Shown here: in pieces, positions 52,020-62,800 of the stretch
Layout of the letters: every line of letters starts with the position of its first letter
Position numbering within the stretch: position 1 is the first letter of the stretch
Assembly (NCBI GenBank): GCA_947095585.1
Contig: OX352763.1
Coordinates: 116,539,908 to 116,603,907 of the forward strand
DNA from: Nephrocerus scutellatus
Lineage: Eukaryota > Arthropoda > Insecta > Diptera > Pipunculidae
DNA length: 64,000 nucleotides
Direction of reading: 5' to 3'
Program-made: the position numbers and the translations under genes
Notes under the pieces: generated by a model
What the model saw: the letters and a program-made list of their open reading frames with translations, nothing else
What the model was told of the DNA's origin: nothing
Database searches by the model: none

Positions 52020-52610
52020 GCTTTTTGACGTGACTCTGTTCACCGACGGGTCCAAGATGAGTAATGGAGTCGGTGCTGGAGTCTTCATAGAAACGCTTAA
52101 TCTTTCAATGTCCCGACTCATCGTCATGGCAGGCATGCAGGGCACTGGCTAACAGTACTGCTATAAATGGTAGGGTTTGCATATGCGTGGACAGCCAATC
52201 CGCAATCAGCAACAATTCAAAACTTGTCAGGCAGTGCCAAACTGAATTGGCTTCAGTAATTCAAGTATGGACCTAACCCTAGTGTGGGTGCCGGAGCACA
52301 GCGTCATTGATGGAAACGAGAAAGCGGATCTACTGGCTAAGAAGGGTGTAACATTGGACATCGACCACATGAAGAGAGTGTGATGAGTCCGTCAGAGAAC
52401 GCGTCCTCACTTTCCATACCACCAAGGCACAACTGAGGTGGAATGACTTGGCCAACTGCTCTACCTCTAGGGCGATGTGCCTTAACTACAATACACTCCA
52501 CCGAGTAGATCTCAAGATCACGGAAAAATATTTCCAGAGCCGTGGCTGTTATCACTGGCCGGGCCATCCATACATACCGTTCAGGGTTAATTAAAATATC
52601 TACGATGTAA
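52020..52610 (+). mobile_element. LOA-like RNase H domain and C-terminus (family C)
   Basis: Plus strand: LFTDGSKMSNGVGAGVFIE (first catalytic Asp, about 52030-52090); after a frameshift RVCICVDSQSAISNNSKL (52165-52220); then LVWVPEHSVIDGNEKADLLA (52275-52335; usual W.PGH, here PEH). The C-terminal RWNDLANC...RGCYHWPGH region follows to about 52565. Frame and catalytic residues are only partly kept. Confidence 0.8.
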
Positions 52611-52714
52611 TTTCTGAAACTGACTGGATTCTTAAGATCAAACAGAAAATAGAATCGTAATGGGCATTGCTCATATAACTAATACACTGAAAACTAACAA
52701 AGTCGGGTTAGTTA

Positions 52715-53300
52715 GTAGGTAAAAGCACAAAAGCTGCCCTTCACTATTTAGTTAAAAAGATAGGAGGAACTTTTCGTTCCAATGAAATAGCTCTGTGTGC
52801 TTTCCTTGACATAGATGGTGCTTTCGATAACACTGGCTTCGACTTAATTACAAGAGCAATCAGTAGCAAAGGTATCGAAGGCTCGGCCAACCAATGGCTT
52901 GAAATTCGAGTCATCACTTCATCCTCAGGGGGAGTGTCGTTGTCGGTGACTGCAGCTAAGGGTGTTTTGTCATCACTCCCCTTCTATGGTCACTCATCAT
53001 AGACAACCTTCTAGCTTATCTACATAGATCAGGCTACATCGCCATTGGTTATGCAGATGATTTAGCGATCATAATTAGCGGTAACCACTGCACGACTATT
53101 ACAAATGTCATGCAAGGTGCATTACTTTACGTCCTAGAATGGTGCAATAGAGAAGGGCTTTCCATTAATCCTTGCAAAACCGTTCTAGTGCCTTTCACGA
53201 AACGAAGATTGTCCGAGTTGGGACCTATAATCATAAAAGGCATTACATTAGAGTACTCCAGTATGCTTTCGGTTTTACAAATCAAACTCTACTGAGGAAA
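52715..53300 (+). mobile_element. LOA-like RT fragment (family C)
   Basis: TKAALHYLVKKIGGTFRSNE, ALCAFLDIDGAFDNTGFDLI (motif A, Asp intact; 52785-52850), GVLSSLPFYG and, after a frameshift, GYIAIGYADDLAIIISGNHC (53035-53090; YADD intact). LEWCNREGLSINPCKTVLVP and FTKRR follow. It comes after an RNase H end (52020-52610), so RT and RNase H here belong to different copies. Confidence 0.85.
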
Positions 53301-53314
53301 ACCGAACAAATTTT

Positions 53315-53465
53315 CAACGAGCCAGAAGTGATTGCAATGCCCATCTACGGCGAGTCAAATTCGGCTACGACCAAAAATTGATGCAAAAGATACTACAATG
53401 TCCCAAAGATAGAAAAAATTGTTGGTCATTCATGAAAAGAATCAAAAATAAGGCCTCGTAAGGCT
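53315..53465 (+). mobile_element. family A pre-RT fragment
   Basis: CGAGTCAAATTCGGCTACGA, CAAAAGATACTACAATGTCC and TGGTCATTCATGAAAAGAAT match 18920-19010. It is squeezed between two LOA-like fragments of opposite orientation. Confidence 0.6.
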
Positions 53466-54460
53466 AGCTGCGCATTTTGCAGCTTAAGTTTAGTGGCGTT
53501 ATACTTGAAGACCCTATTTCTTGACGATGCGCTTGTATAGAGGCCGACGCACGCTTTCTTAGGCCTGTTCTCTATGCTAGCCTTCCAGCTTAGCTTCTTT
53601 TCCAATATTACTCCGAGATATTTTGTGCTGGGGGTAAGACTGAGACTTTGCGCATAAAGTTTTGTAAAGATAAAAACCGGTATTTTAGATTTAGTGGTGC
53701 ACAGTACCATTTCAGTCTTCCCTGGGTTAACTCCAAGGCCACAGCTTGTTGCCCAGGAGCTGACTTTACCCAGGGCCCTTTCCATGACTTCACTGATTAC
53801 GGAAATATACTGGCCTACTACAAGTGTCACCACGTCATCTGGGTACGCAACTACCTTCGTCATATCCTCTTCAAGTTTTAGTAGCATTTTGTTAATTACC
53901 ATTAGCCTCAGTAAGGGAGAGATGACACCTCCTTGGGGAGTGATTCTGCCAAGGTTGGCATGTATAATCCTGCTAGCGAGCATGGATGTTATCCATTGCG
54001 TAAGGAAGGACTCCTTGTAATTGACCGTGTGCTCAATCGTTCGCACTACCTCACGAATGGCGGTTTCCGTGGATCTGCCGTTGAGATATGCGTGTTGAGA
54101 TCTCGATCATTGTGTGACTTCAAATCGTTGCCTGATATTATGATCTAGAATGACCTCCAGAACCTTTAGCAAGAACGATGAGAGACTGAGAGGCTGATTC
54201 ATTGCCTCTTTCGCCTGCTTTTGGTATGAAAACCACCCTCTTCTCCAACTTCGGGGGAAATAGTTTAATAGACCACAGCTTCTGAAAAAATCTTCATTAT
54301 CCAGGAAGTCGACAGCTTCAGTGACTTGTGTAGCATTATCGGCTGTATGCCATCTAGGCCGGGAGACTTGTAGGTCGAAAAACTCAACTTGACAGCATAG
54401 CTGTCCACTTGCCATTGACCCGTGCTGATAGTCGGTATCCATAGCGACTCCCTTCTTAGC
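53426..54460 (-). mobile_element. LOA-like RT with ADD box mutated to PDD (family C)
   Basis: The best-preserved RT frame in the window, 206 codons at 54046-53426: NLGRITPQGGVISPLLRLMV, TKVVAYPDDVVTLVVGQYIS (the catalytic YADD reads YPDD), VMERALGKVSSWATSCGLGV, NPGKTEMVLCTTKSK, SLTPSTKYLGVILEKKLSWK and AKKACVGLYTS-like. Upstream, with frameshifts, are the N-terminal RT parts at 54537-54107 (YKSPGLDGIQPIMLHKSLKL, LSSFLLKVLEVILDHNIRQR). Alanine to proline at the YADD box and the frameshifts make it inactive. Confidence 0.85.
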
Positions 54461-54464
54461 CAAT

Positions 54465-54720
54465 GTGCATCGATGAAATTGAAAATCCCGCAATTCTCGG
54501 TATGTGCGTTAAAGACAATCTTCGTTGGAATGACCACATATTCAACGTCGCCAAAAATGATACGAAATGTTTAGGTTTGCTAATCCGGTGCTAGAAATAT
54601 TTCACTCCTTCCGATCTGGCTACTATCTACAAGGCTTTTATCCGCCCTAGGTGACTCGTAGGTCGAAAAACTTCTTAAAGCCCAGGAAACCTTTTCACTG
54701 GGTTATAATATTATCCACTA
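54465..54720 (+). mobile_element. family A fragment, post-palm region
   Basis: CATCGATGAAATTGAAAATC, CTCGGTATGTGCGTTAAAGA and CTTCGTTGGAATGACCACAT match LGMCVNDKLRWNDHIF of other copies. ATYKAFIRP-like sequence (about 54615-54650) then breaks off. Confidence 0.75.
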
Positions 54721-56335
54721 TACCACACGGGACTGGATGCTCAGCATACATCCTCGTCCGATTGTGATGGTTTGTGTATGTTTTTTTTACTGTCTTTGAG
54801 AACAGCTATCAAATTACCCTTTCACTATTTGCAACGCGGTGTAAATTGCGCCATACCGTGGATTCTTCCGCGCCTGGTGTGATTATCAACTTGTCACATA
54901 CCTTGTACAGTGACCTTTTTCACTCGACATTGCGAATTGGGAATATAATACGTCACTATTTCTCTCCTTAAATGACTACCCGCTGCCCTAATCAAATGAA
55001 CCGGACTGTATATATGGCAAAAATAAAAATAAACCAACGTCATATATAAATTATTTAGTAACGTATTTAAAATAATTAATAATAATGATAATAATAATAA
55101 TTATAATAAAACTGTCTAGTCAATAGTGAGAATCAATTCCAAAATGTACCTAATAATCTTCTTCGAAAATTTATATAAACGATTAAATGTATATAATATG
55201 TATACATATATATTTAATTATAAATATTTGTACATATATATGCATAGTATATGTATGTGTATAAATTCTGACTGACTTTTTTTTATTTAAAATTAAAAGA
55301 ATAAATTTAATAACGACGAAGATGAAGAAAAGCCCAAGCATACAGAGAAAATGTGTATTTGCATAGCAAATACTATAAGAAAAAAGGACAAAAAGAAAAC
55401 GAAATAATCAGATAATTAGCATAATTTGTTGTTCTTGTTGTAAAATCTATGAATGTATTATTATTAGTGCTATTAAGATTGCAGTATTGTTTAATATGTT
55501 TATGTTTGTTAACTATTTTTAATTGTACCAGTATCTGATTGACCAAAGAATAACATAATTTTTGTTAAATATAATTAGTTTTAAGATATCTATTTATTAT
55601 ATTTAATTAGTAAATTATCAAAAGGTGATTTTATGTGATGCTAATTTAGCTTTGGTAAAATTCTTGAGAGATGTAAAGACAATGTATCTGTATATCTGTA
55701 TCTTCTTTGTTTGTAAACGAAAATCATTGTTTTTTTCTATGATCTCTGGTACTTACCAATAAAATATTAATTTGATTGTAAAGTAAAGTTAAGTAAAAGT
55801 TGGAATTGTTTTCTATTTTAAGTTAATTATCTGAATTGAAATTCTATCATGAGCAAGATAAAGATTCTCATCAATAGGGAGTTGAAAGAAGCTGTAATTT
55901 TAATGCACAAGTTTTGGTGTTGCGAAAACATACAATTAAGTTCCATCACTGATTTAAAGAGAGAGCAGTCTCCCAACGCATTAGTTGGAAAGAAAAACTT
56001 GTAAAGAACTTGTGCTTATTCTCGTTGTTATTGAGACAGCAAAGACAAATGTCGTTTGTCACATTCTCGTTGTAAAGTCTAAACTCTAAAGCGATCATCG
56101 TCACCTCATGATTACCTGAGGTGAATTTTGTTGGTGCTGTTGTAGCAACTCCAGGCCTGAAACGAGACCAAGAGGATACTCTCCAAACATTAAACTCTCA
56201 TTAACATTACAAAAGAACCCATTTAATTTCGCAGTGTACTTAAATTAATTAAAGGCTAATGGCAAGCAAAGCAGATAGAAAATAAAAGTTCCGATACTAA
56301 TAAGATGAACTAAAGGTGTTGCTTAGGTATCGAGT
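54721..56335 (+). other. AT-rich; no gene seen
   Basis: Very AT-rich with an (AAT)n-like run at 55077-55110. 56130-56160 carries GTTGTAGCAACTCCAGGCC, the 3' end of an LOA-like element as at 21400, without the rest. No gene. Confidence 0.5.
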
Positions 56336-56339
56336 TGTG

Positions 56340-57560
56340 TTGACAGGTCAATAAAAGAGGCCGCGCCAACATGGTTAGACCACAGATCTGCAACGTCTTA
56401 GTCCGTATAGGGAGCAAAGGAATAGGTGGTTGGTAGTATAGGTGCCTTGGTTACAGTCGGGGCAGAGATCATTGGTGCCAGGGATAATGCGAGCTTGATA
56501 GCTCTGATAGCACCAACCCGACCGAAGTTGTGCCAGGGTTGTCCGGGTTTCCCTGGAGAGCGACTTTTCGCTGTTATTTATAGGTTAACCTTGCTTGAGG
56601 AGACTGCTGCAGAGACTGTATTGTAGTGTATACTATTTGAGGCTTAACGGACAGTGGCGGGATTCCAGGTGGCCGGTATGACTGGATTTATACAGTCTCT
56701 GTACGTCCTGATGTATTGACGTATGCAGTGTAAAGGCATCTAACTCACTGTAATGTCGTGAACTGGGTGTCTGGGGTTGTGGCAGGATAACAAGCACTGC
56801 TTTGACAATAGTTCATTGTGTTGCCTGACGGGGTGCATGGACGTTTCACCATGAAGATGTTCAGGGTTGGTTATGGAGTGGCACCCAGTTGCGATGCGAA
56901 GGGCTGTATTTTGTCTGGACTGGATATTATTTCATTGAGTGTCACTTGAAAGTCCAGATGGGGGCGGCGGCGTAGTTAATATTTGAGCGGCCAATAGCTT
57001 TATACGTCTTCACAAGGACTTCTTTGTCCTTTCCCCATGCGGTTCCGGTTAGGGCTCTAAGAACCCTATTACGACTGTTCACTTTACTGCAAATATTTTT
57101 TGCGTGCCTACGGAAGGTAAGAAGGTTGTCAAATATGACTACTAAAGTTTTAGGGTTATTGACTGTATGGATAGTTTCGTTGGTAATACGAATGTCAAGT
57201 GAAAGGGTTAGGGTTATTGACTGTAGGGGTAGTTTCGTTGTTAATACGAATGTCAAGTGAAAGCTTGACTTGACACTTCTTTAGTCCAAGAGGTGAACAG
57301 CGTAGCAGATAATTTTTGGGGAGCGAGGTGGAGTTTCCTTTTCTTGAAAAATTCAGATAGCTCTGTCAGGTAGGAATTTATCCTATGTGTGACGTCGCTT
57401 ACAGCTGCACCGGAGGCAGTAACAGAGCAATCAACAGCATAAGTGATCAGCTTATCGCCATTTGGGGGAGAAGGAAGCATCGAGACTTAGAGATTAAATA
57501 AGATGGTGGAGAGGACGCCTCCTTGTAGGACTCCCATACTAAGTTTCCGATGCTTTGAGC
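56340..57560 (-). mobile_element. Jockey-like non-LTR fragment (family D)
   Basis: The minus strand from about 57550 reads GVLQGGVLSTILFNL-like sequence, then SPPNGDKLITYAVDCSVTAS (YADD changed to YAVD; 57480-57400) and INSYLTELSEFFKKRKLHLA with SATLFTSWTKEVSSQ. After a frameshift come IHTVNNPKTLVVIFDNLLTF, RRHAKNICSKVNSRNRVLRA and YKAIGRSNINYAA (57256-56960). The C-terminal end has LCPDCNQGT...NHLF-like Cys/His sequence (about 56470-56420). A 57-bp piece around TTGACTGTA..TAGTTTCGTTG is tandemly duplicated at 57160-57260. Confidence 0.8.
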
Positions 57561-57659
57561 AGGAATTTCTGAATTCCACATATGTGCACATATAGTGTAG
57601 GAAATAGTCACTTTCGTCTATGGTCGTGTGAAAATAAGATATTAAAATCATTTACGAAT

Positions 57660-59030
57660 CACGCCGGAAATCATAATAGGTGCGGAGTCTTTTCCATTTT
57701 TCTTATTCTTCTAGGGTCTTCCCAGAGAATTGGAAAACAGCCCTTATCCAGCCTTTTCCGTCATTTCTTTCTTCGTACCGACGCATTGTGATACCATCCG
57801 TACTTTCTAAGGTCATGGAAACGCTGATCAATCGTAACCTTCTGCAATACATTGAATCACGTGAAATCCTTTGCGACCAGCAGTACGGTTGTCGTAGGCC
57901 ACGTTCCACAGGCGATCTGATGGCTTATCTCACTGAAAATTGAACCGGTCTATTCACAAAATTTGGTGAAAGCAAAGTTGTTGCAATCGATATTTCCAAG
58001 GTATTTGACAGAGTTTGGCATCAAGCTCTTTTGTCGAAAATGGGGGAAATGGAATTTATAAGGGGCTTGATTGGACTGGTAACTAATTTTCTGACCGCTC
58101 AATTCAGGACGGTTTTAAATCCAATGTTCACCGCATAACTGATGGTGTTCCTCAAGGCTCTGTTTTGTCTCCGACACTTTTTCTTATTTTCATTATTGAT
58201 CTCCTTTCCGCTTCTTCCAATCCAATTCATTCGTTCCACTCCTTTGATTTCACGCTTTCTGCACGCCCCTCTTCACCGCAAGTGGAACTTGAACAACAAC
58301 GTATGTTAAGCACGGTATATTCCGAAAAGTGTGGATTCTGTGTGTGGTGTGTGGTATCTTCTGTCGTCTAAGCGTAATTTAAACCACTAACCTTTCTCCA
58401 TGAATGGAAGTTGCATCAAAGACACTGAAAAACTTACAATACTCGGTATTTGCGTCAACAATAAACTTGGAACGACCCTATATTCGCCATCGCTAAGAAT
58501 GCTGCGAAATGTTTATGTTTCCTAAAATGGTGCAAGATATTTTTCACTGCCCCAGATCACCTTATATTCACCTTCAACTCGAATACGTATTCTCTGGGCA
58601 GGTGCTCATAAAACCACATTGCATCTACTACAGAATTCACACAATGCGACCAAACTTAATGCTGACGAACATACGAGTATTGCGAAAACAATCGAATTGC
58701 TTTATGAAATGCTTCCTGCTTGTCTTTGTTTTTCACAAGCGGTGTTCAAAAGATATTTCTAGATGAATTCCGCCCATTCTCCAACCTATCCGCAATAGCC
58801 GTGCCTCAACTCGAGCCCACGGTTCTACCATTAGGCCTATCTTCGGACGTATCAACAAATTCAGAGGTTCATTCACAATGGAATGAATTGCCCGACACTC
58901 TGTTTCCCCATTTAATGTATGATCTGCAGTCACTTAAGACACATGTGCATAGACATCTCATCTTTTCCTATCGCTAATTTCCTAGCGTCCATGCTGTGAT
59001 AAGCATTATAATGGTGTAAATTATAAAACA
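57660..59030 (+). mobile_element. family A copy, RT to 3' end
   Basis: The longest family A copy. SSRVFPENWKTALIQPFPSF, SVLSKVMETLINRNLLQYIE, REILCDQQYGCRRPRSTGDL (57680-57940), FGESKVVAIDISKVFDRVWH (57960-58020, motif A intact) and GVPQGSVLSPTLFLIFIIDL (58140-58205). The ADD box is deleted (SNPIHSFHSFDF). Then VELEQQRMLSTVYS, a GICVNNKL region, the thumb, and the C-terminal SLFFTSGVQKIFLDEFRPFS, SEVHSQWNELPDTLFPHL and HVHRHLIFSYR (58720-58977). It ends with GTCCATGCTGTGATAAGCAT and TATAATGGTG at about 59020. Confidence 0.85.
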
Positions 59031-60560
59031 ACGTGTGGGCTTCCGAATGATTCATTTCCTTTCATTTCCTTTTCTCCGCTTTCACTCAGAAGATGCCCGG
59101 GTTAGGGTTGATTATTCACCAGGATATTTTCGATATCAGTATATTACTCCAGTTGGGGTATCGATACCTATCGAGTATCAAACCAAATCAAATCAAAAAC
59201 ATAAACACCTACTCGAATCGTAACAAATGAGTAATTTTTTTTCAGAATTTTTATTTAATTCCTTACGTTTTATACCAAGCATAATGCTAGCTTATATAGT
59301 GCAAGCCCCTTTACTGGTATATATGAACGGATTTCGCGTGTTCTTCGCTCTCTGTGTTGCGTTTGCATGTGTGTTCCTCATCGATCTTGACTGCACTCAT
59401 TCGTCAAAATGATTCTTTAAGTGACTGGTAACTCCCAACAGACAGTGACTAGGGGGGGGCAATACTCAAAAAGGTGACGCGACAACCCGAATAAGCAAAA
59501 CTTCTATACAATTTTATTGTAGATTTAGATGGGCAATGTGTTTTGAATGTTTTTTTGGTAAATTATTACTTTTTTACTGACTTTGTGATTGTGCGCACTT
59601 ATTTATTTGTTTGTAAAAATATTTATTGAAACTGTTACACACACATACACATACACGAATAAACTAAATTTAATAATAGCTCTAAAAACTATACAATCAT
59701 TTGCGATACTTTCCTTTTGACTTCAGAAGTTAAAAAAACTATATTTTCCATCTATCTATATATATGAAATAAAAGTAAAGTAAAATAAGAAGCCGGAAAA
59801 GAAGCGACACAACATCGACGAAGAACTACGATCGGGGAAATAAAATAAATCGCATTATGAAGAGAAAATAAGTAAATAAAATTGAAACAGACTTCCATAG
59901 TGCTTAGCTTAGATTTAAATAAGATCAATAAAATAAATATATATAAAAATTAACTATAAAAACAAAGAACAAACTGTGGTGATATCAATACATACACAAA
60001 AAAACATAAATAAATTATTAAGAAATAAATTGTAATTACGAAAAAACCATTGCAATAGTGTGTGGTTTTGATATTACAAAAATATAGACAAAGAATATTT
60101 ATTTCATATATACCCTCGTATAACAGGATAAAAAACAAATGCGATAACGAAAGAAAAAATCAAAAAAACTTGGTTCAACAGAAATACAGAAAAAAAACGT
60201 AAACTGCCCAATAAGATTTACAACTACTAGAGTCTTAGGAAATTTTCACAAACGAAACAATTACGATTTAAGCAATTAAGCAATTATTGCAAAAAAGTTT
60301 TAAGTATAATTCGAACGAATTTTTTAAAGTTGATACAAAAACCAATGTAGTAACAACTCTTAAAATTAAATGAAAAGAAAGAAGAAAAAAACAACTGAGA
60401 CAACCAAACCAATCTTTAAATGTTAATTAAATCAGATAACGTACTCGTATCTAATGCATTTCTATCGTTAGTTGAGCTAAATTTCAGTTTGTATTTCTCT
60501 TGACATACTCGTGGCTTTGCTTGTTTTTAAATTCTCTATTAGCGCTTTTGATTTGCTGGT
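59031..60560 (+). other. AT-rich; no gene seen
   Basis: Small frames without support (for example 59227-59412, hydrophobic). 59740-60470 is very A-rich. Nothing recognised. Confidence 0.5.
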
Positions 60561-60564
60561 TACA

Positions 60565-60660
60565 GTGATGGTTTCCGTCGAGAACGCTGTCGAAATGGGA
60601 CACCAAACCTTCTCTGGTTTTCGTCGCGAACGCTGTCGAAATGGGACACCAAACCTTCAC
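60565..60660 (+). repeat. short tandem duplication (~48 bp)
   Basis: GAACGCTGTCGAAATGGGAC followed by ACCAAACCTTC occurs twice, at 60580 and 60628, preceded each time by TTTCGTCG or TTCCGTCG. Confidence 0.9.
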
Positions 60661-60779
60661 TGTACGCGTGCCCGTGTCTGGCTGGTGGGCAGAATCGTGT
60701 GATCAATTTTTAACACACTTCATACAGTCAGATTTTATTTAAACTTTGCACACATGTGTTTGTGTGTGAAATTTGAGAG

Positions 60780-61300
60780 TGGTCGGCCTGCCTTTTTTTC
60801 CATATAGCGGCATCAGATCATTTCATACTATAATGAGTGTGTGCTGTAAGCAGCGGTGTTTGCTTTACGATTGGGATTGTTTTGTTGTTGGGTTGCATCG
60901 CTTCGCATTTGTTTTTGATTTGACAGTGATCGGGCTGCGGGATGGCTCCAATACAATTTTTTTCCATATAGCGGCATCAGATCATTTCATACTATAACGA
61001 CTGTGTTCTGTGTGCGCTGATGAACTGATGCGAGCGCTGCTTGCTTTACGATTGAGATTGTTTTGTTGTTGGTTGCAGTGCTTCGCATTTGTTTTTGATT
61101 TGATAGTGATCGGGCTACGGGATCGGGGGGCTCCAATACAAATTTTTTTTCCATATAGCGGCATCAGATCACTTCATACTATAATGACTCTGTTCTGTGT
61201 GCGCTGATGCGCTGTAAGCAGCGCTGCTTGTTTTACGGTTGGGGTTGTTTTGTTGTTGGGTTGCAGTGCTTCGCATTTGTTTTTGATTTTCAGCATTTAT
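60780..61300 (+). repeat. tandem repeat with 164-187 bp units
   Basis: CCATATAGCGGCATCAGATC occurs at 60800, 60964 and 61151. Each unit continues with ATACTATAATGA, a GTGCGCTGATG-like part, TTGCTTTACGATTG, GTTTTGTTGTTG and CTTCGCATTTGTTTTTGATT, and ends in GTGATCGGGCT...GGCTCCAATACAA. About three and a half copies. No known family. Confidence 0.9.
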
Positions 61301-61725
61301 AGTGGAATACGGAATACTTTTGGTTATTGAGGAATTAACAAGAAAAATTTTAATTTTTATGGGCTGTTTTTATTTCGAACTTCTAAACCAGACAGGTTTC
61401 GTTCCCCAATCAATTCAACTGAATTAGTAACATAAATCGGGCGGGGCTGTGTCGGGGCGCACGGCCGTTGTTGATTTTATTTTTATCTGTAATGGATTAA
61501 AATAAAAAACGAGACATTGACTGCGTTCTGAAACAAATTGCTTGTGTACAGAGTTCACGTGTCAGACGTGAAACTTCTTTGGCAATATAAACTTAGAATC
61601 TAAACGATTCGTAAATGTATGGTAAGGGGTACGATGGCAGAGAGAGAGAGAGGGAGAGATAAAAAAAACGAGGAAACTATGTCTATCTCCAATGTTGACA
61701 TAATTTTTTTATAATGTACACAGGC
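61301..61725 (+). other. spacer; no gene seen
   Basis: Contains a (GA)n-like tract at about 61637-61658. Otherwise nothing recognised. Confidence 0.5.
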
Positions 61726-61729
61726 TAAA

Positions 61730-62755
61730 GGGTTTTGCACCCTTATAATGTTTAGCACATAGCGTTAGGAAATTAGGGAGAGTAAATGATGAGATGTCTA
61801 TGGACGCGTGTCTTAAATGACTGCAGATCATATAACACAGAATCAGGCAATTCATTCCACATAACTATTGTGCGGCTAAAGAAGGAATCTCTGAATTGGT
61901 TAGTACGTCCGAAGATAGGCCTAATGGTAGATCAGTGGGATCGAGTTGAGGCACGGGTATTACGGATGGGTTCGAGAATGGGCGGGATGTATCTGGATAT
62001 TTCTTTTGAACACCGCTTGTGAAAAAAGCGATAAAACAGTGACAGGTAGGAAACATTTACACGATGTTCAAATGATTCGATTGTTTTCGCGATATTTACG
62101 TCACCAAAAAGTTTAAACGCGCGGTTCTAAACTCTGTCTAGTAGATTCAATGTGGTCTTTGGGACACCTGCCCAGACAATACAGTTGTATTCAAGTTTAG
62201 GGCGAATATACGCCTTGTAAATAGTAGCCAGATCTGAAGGAGTGCAGTACATCTTGAAACGTTTTAGGAAACTTAAACATCTCGCAGCATTCTTGGCGAT
62301 CGCAAATATGTGGCTTGTTGCTGACGCACATTCCTAGAATTGAGACTTGTTCAGATTTTTAATGCAAGATCCATTCATGGTTAACGGTTGGGGGGGTTTA
62401 AATTACGCTTGAACGACAGAATACAGCATTGAGTTTTAGAAGCGTTAAATTCAACTCTATTCTGTAGTCCCCACCTTTTTATGCTGTCAAGGTAAGAATT
62501 TAACGTGCTTAAGAGTGCTGTCGTCGATGATTCGATGAATGAATTCGATTAGAAGTAGCGAATAGGAGATCATTAATGAAAATGATAAATAATGTCGGAG
62601 ACAAAACAGAGCCTTGTGGAACACCGGCGTTTATGCGGTGAACATTGGATTTGAAACAGTCCATTACGACCTGGATTGAACGGTCAAAAAGGTAGTTACT
62701 AGTCCAATTAAGCAGGCCCTTTTCAATTCCATGGGCTTTCATTTTCGACAAAATA
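61730..62755 (-). mobile_element. family A copy, RT palm to 3' end
   Basis: Minus strand. MSKMKAHGIEKGLLNWTSNY, DRSIQVVMDCFKSNVHRINA and GVPQGSVLSPTLFIIFINDL (62751-62570), then SNRIHSSNHRRQHS where FADDS is frame-lost. Then a NRVEFNASKTQCCILSFKRN-like segment (about 62460-62390), MNGSCIKNLNKSQF-like and LKRFKMYCTPSDLATIYKA (about 62280-62215), and the C-terminal FRPFSNPSVIPVPQLDPTDL at about 62000. The 3' end is CTAACGCTATGTGCTAAACA then TTATAAGGGTGC at 61735. Confidence 0.85.
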
Positions 62756-62800
62756 CGCTTTGCTAAGCATTATAAGAGTACAAATCGTATATTACAAAAA
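62756..62800 (+). mobile_element. family A 3' tail in opposite orientation
   Basis: ACGCTTTGCTAAGCATTATA then AGAGTACAAATCG is a plus-strand family A terminus. It directly abuts the minus-strand family A copy that ends at 62755. Confidence 0.6.

Noticed and set aside
60773..61207. Repeat-encoded small proteins (FAFVFDLTVIGLRDG...)
   Set aside because: The frames come from a non-coding tandem repeat and shift between units.
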